7,167 nucleotides of DNA, taken from NCBI GenBank assembly GCA_937967425.1, contig CALBST010000289.1, positions 1 through 7,167 on the forward strand, written 5' to 3'. Under the pieces are notes generated by a model, which was not told where the DNA came from, did no database searches, and saw only the letters and a program-made list of their open reading frames with translations. Shown here one piece after another: positions 6,113 to 7,167 of this stretch. Position 1 is the stretch's first letter; every line of letters starts with the position of its first letter. The stretch is from an uncultured Caulobacteraceae bacterium. Lineage in GTDB: Bacteria > Pseudomonadota > Alphaproteobacteria > Caulobacterales > TH1-2. The translations under genes were made by a program, and so were the position numbers.

Positions 6113-6916
6113 ATGACGAAAGACACGCCTCCCCCAGCCGCCAATGCCGAGCAGCTTGCGAGCCCCTCTTTTCAGCTTGCCGTGCTCGATCAGGATTTCC
6201 TGATGAGCGAGCCCATGCGCGGCGTCCGATTTATGCTGGAGTACTCCAAGGCGGAAATCCTGCTACGGCGAGCACGGATTAAATCCACGATTGTGGTGTT
6301 CGGCAGCGCGCGCATTCGCGAGGATGGCCCGGACAACCAAGCGCGATGGTATCAGGAAGCGCGGAAATTTGGCCGCATCGCGTCGCAACTCGGCGGCGCG
6401 CTCTGCGCCGAGGGCGGCAATCACTATCACGTCATCGCAACTGGTGGCGGCCCCGGCGCGATGGAAGCCGCGTGTCGTGGCGCTCGAGAGGTGGGCGCGC
6501 CCGCAATCGGTTTCAACATTACGCTGCCGCATGAGCAGGAGCCGAACGCCTACACAACGCCAGGGCTCACCTTCAACTTCCACTATTTCGCGATGCGCAA
6601 AATGCATCTCGCAATGCGCACCAAGGCGCTCGTGGTTTTCCCCGGCGGCTTCGGCACGATGGACGAGCTGTTCGAAATCCTCACACTCCGCCAGACGCGG
6701 AAGGTCACCGCTATGCCGATCGTGTTGTTCGACGAAGGCTATTGGCGCGAGATCATCAACTTCGACGCGCTCGTGAAGCACGGCGTCATCGATGCCGCCG
6801 ATCTCACGCTCTTCCGCTTCGCCGACACCGCGGAGACCGCATGGGAAGCACTGATTGAGCAGGGGCTCGACATCAGCGCGGGCGACAGCGGCGAGGATAT
6901 CGCCCGCGACATGTGA
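6113..6916 (+). CDS. LOG/TIGR00730-family Rossmann protein (nucleoside monophosphate phosphoribohydrolase-like)
   Basis: Proteins of this family, often mislabelled lysine decarboxylase, hydrolyse the base-ribose bond of nucleoside 5'-monophosphates. Some release cytokinins, others act as purine or pyrimidine nucleotidases. The 267-residue product has [11 protein letters not shown] (58-68, first Rossmann strand), a [14 protein letters not shown] block (111-124), the MRKMHLA stretch with its conserved Arg (161-167) and the signature [10 protein letters not shown] (177-186), with the catalytic-region Glu185. An N-terminal extension of about 55 residues ([24 protein letters not shown]) precedes the core, as in the longer bacterial subgroup rather than the ~190-residue plant-like LOG. 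Substrate cannot be decided. The ATG at 6113 lacks a ribosome site and lies only 34 bp from the divergent mutL start. An ATG at 6203 (Met31) has AGGA 7 bases upstream and is a real alternative, although it would cut into the extension. Confidence 0.88.
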   Translation: MTKDTPPPAANAEQLASPSFQLAVLDQDFLMSEPMRGVRFMLEYSKAEILLRRARIKSTIVVFGSARIREDGPDNQARWYQEARKFGRIASQLGGALCAEGGNHYHVIATGGGPGAMEAACRGAREVGAPAIGFNITLPHEQEPNAYTTPGLTFNFHYFAMRKMHLAMRTKALVVFPGGFGTMDELFEILTLRQTRKVTAMPIVLFDEGYWREIINFDALVKHGVIDAADLTLFRFADTAETAWEALIEQGLDISAGDSGEDIARDM

Positions 6917-6984
6917 TGATGGGCAGCGATCACACGCCGCGTCCGCCACACTTTTTCCGCGTGACATCAGCGCAAATCATATGA
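6916..6984 (+). CDS. Possible 22-residue leader-like ORF coupled to the LOG gene
   Basis: The last base of the LOG-family stop is the first base of an ATG (TGATG). This opens a 22-residue frame, [22 protein letters not shown], which ends in a TGA overlapping the next ATG. No ribosome site of its own is seen and no family is recognised. The product is proline- and histidine-rich, without a membrane segment. The tight stop-start overlap is the only support; chance is a serious alternative. Confidence 0.15.
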   Translation: MMGSDHTPRPPHFFRVTSAQII

Positions 6985-7109
6985 TACACGCGCGGCCCAT
7001 TCGGAGACGTGTCGTGAAAACGTTTGAGATCAATCGCCAATTGCCCATGCCGGTCGCTTATCGCGATCTGCAGCCGGCAATCCATGCGCGGAGGGATCTC
7101 AGCGTCTGA
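6981..7109 (+). CDS. Possible 42-residue basic small protein
   Basis: This frame starts at an ATG inside an ATGA overlap with the preceding tiny ORF and runs 42 residues: MIHARPIRRRVVKTFEINRQ, then LPMPVAYRDLQPAIHARRDL and SV. It is strongly basic (8 Arg, 1 Lys) and has no membrane segment or known motif. An in-frame GTG at 7014, with GGAG 7 bases upstream, would give a 31-residue form starting MKTFEINRQ and has the better ribosome site. By my hand count about two thirds of third codon positions are G or C, and it uses ATA, AGA and AGG, codons poorly represented in the other genes, which argues against strong coding selection. The frame ends 21 bp before the terminator. It may instead be part of a non-coding transcript. 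Confidence 0.25.
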   Translation: MIHARPIRRRVVKTFEINRQLPMPVAYRDLQPAIHARRDLSV

Positions 7110-7130
7110 CGTCTTTTGACTCGGAGCATG

Positions 7131-7166
7131 AAAAACCCCTCCAAGGCGCGGCCTGGAGGGGTTTTT
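7131..7166. terminator. Strong intrinsic terminator
   Basis: AAAAACCCCTCC (7131-7142) pairs perfectly with GGAGGGGTTTTT (7155-7166). The inside can pair further as AGGC/GCCT around a GCG loop with one bulged A. On the plus strand a T5 run closes the stem, a textbook Rho-independent terminator for the LOG gene or a short transcript after it. The matching A5 run means it can also act on minus-strand transcription arriving from beyond the right edge. Confidence 0.92.
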
Positions 7167-7167
7167 C

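Noticed and set aside
1..7167. Search for CRISPR repeats, tRNA/rRNA, insertion-sequence ends, toxin-antitoxin pairs or phage genes
   Set aside because: No regularly spaced direct repeats, transposase motifs, terminal inverted repeats or tRNA-like structures were seen. The gene content is housekeeping and metabolic.

Overview
The window is ordinary, gene-dense chromosomal DNA from a GC-rich bacterium, most likely an alphaproteobacterium. Three things point there. MutL has the intact endonuclease motifs found in lineages without MutH. The glyoxalase I ends in a tail of the form PWxSMPNTGxW, which I associate with alphaproteobacterial GloA proteins. The CcrM-type site GANTC is scarce. A Caulobacterales/Hyphomonadaceae-like host fits, but that is inference. 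I see no mobile element, CRISPR array, tRNA, rRNA or phage gene.

Layout, left to right. On the minus strand, folP (dihydropteroate synthase) is followed 14 bp later by thiD (HMP/HMP-P kinase, cut off by the left window edge), so a folate and a thiamin gene look co-transcribed. A 167-bp divergent spacer with a short inverted repeat separates them from a plus-strand cluster: a Nudix hydrolase, a methyltransferase-like protein and glyoxalase I (gloA). The last two overlap by one base in TAATG. The cluster ends in a GC-rich hairpin that probably terminates transcription from both sides.

Convergent to it, on the minus strand, lies a gene for an exported, acidic protein built of two similar ~115-residue domains, each with one pair of cysteines and a CDDD motif. 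Upstream of it on the same strand is mutL, complete and endonuclease-type. Divergent from mutL, with only about 34 bp between the start codons, is a LOG/TIGR00730-family gene. After it comes a ~215-bp stretch with two tiny, possibly coupled ORFs (low confidence), closed by a very strong intrinsic terminator at the right edge.

Together the genes cover cofactor synthesis (folP, thiD), clean-up of damaged or toxic metabolites (Nudix, GloA, possibly LOG), DNA mismatch repair (mutL) and one uncharacterised exported protein. I do not see a clear new multi-gene system. The parts most worth a second look are the two-domain exported protein, the methyltransferase with a degenerate SAM-binding loop inside the Nudix-gloA cluster, and the small-ORF/possible sRNA stretch before the last terminator.
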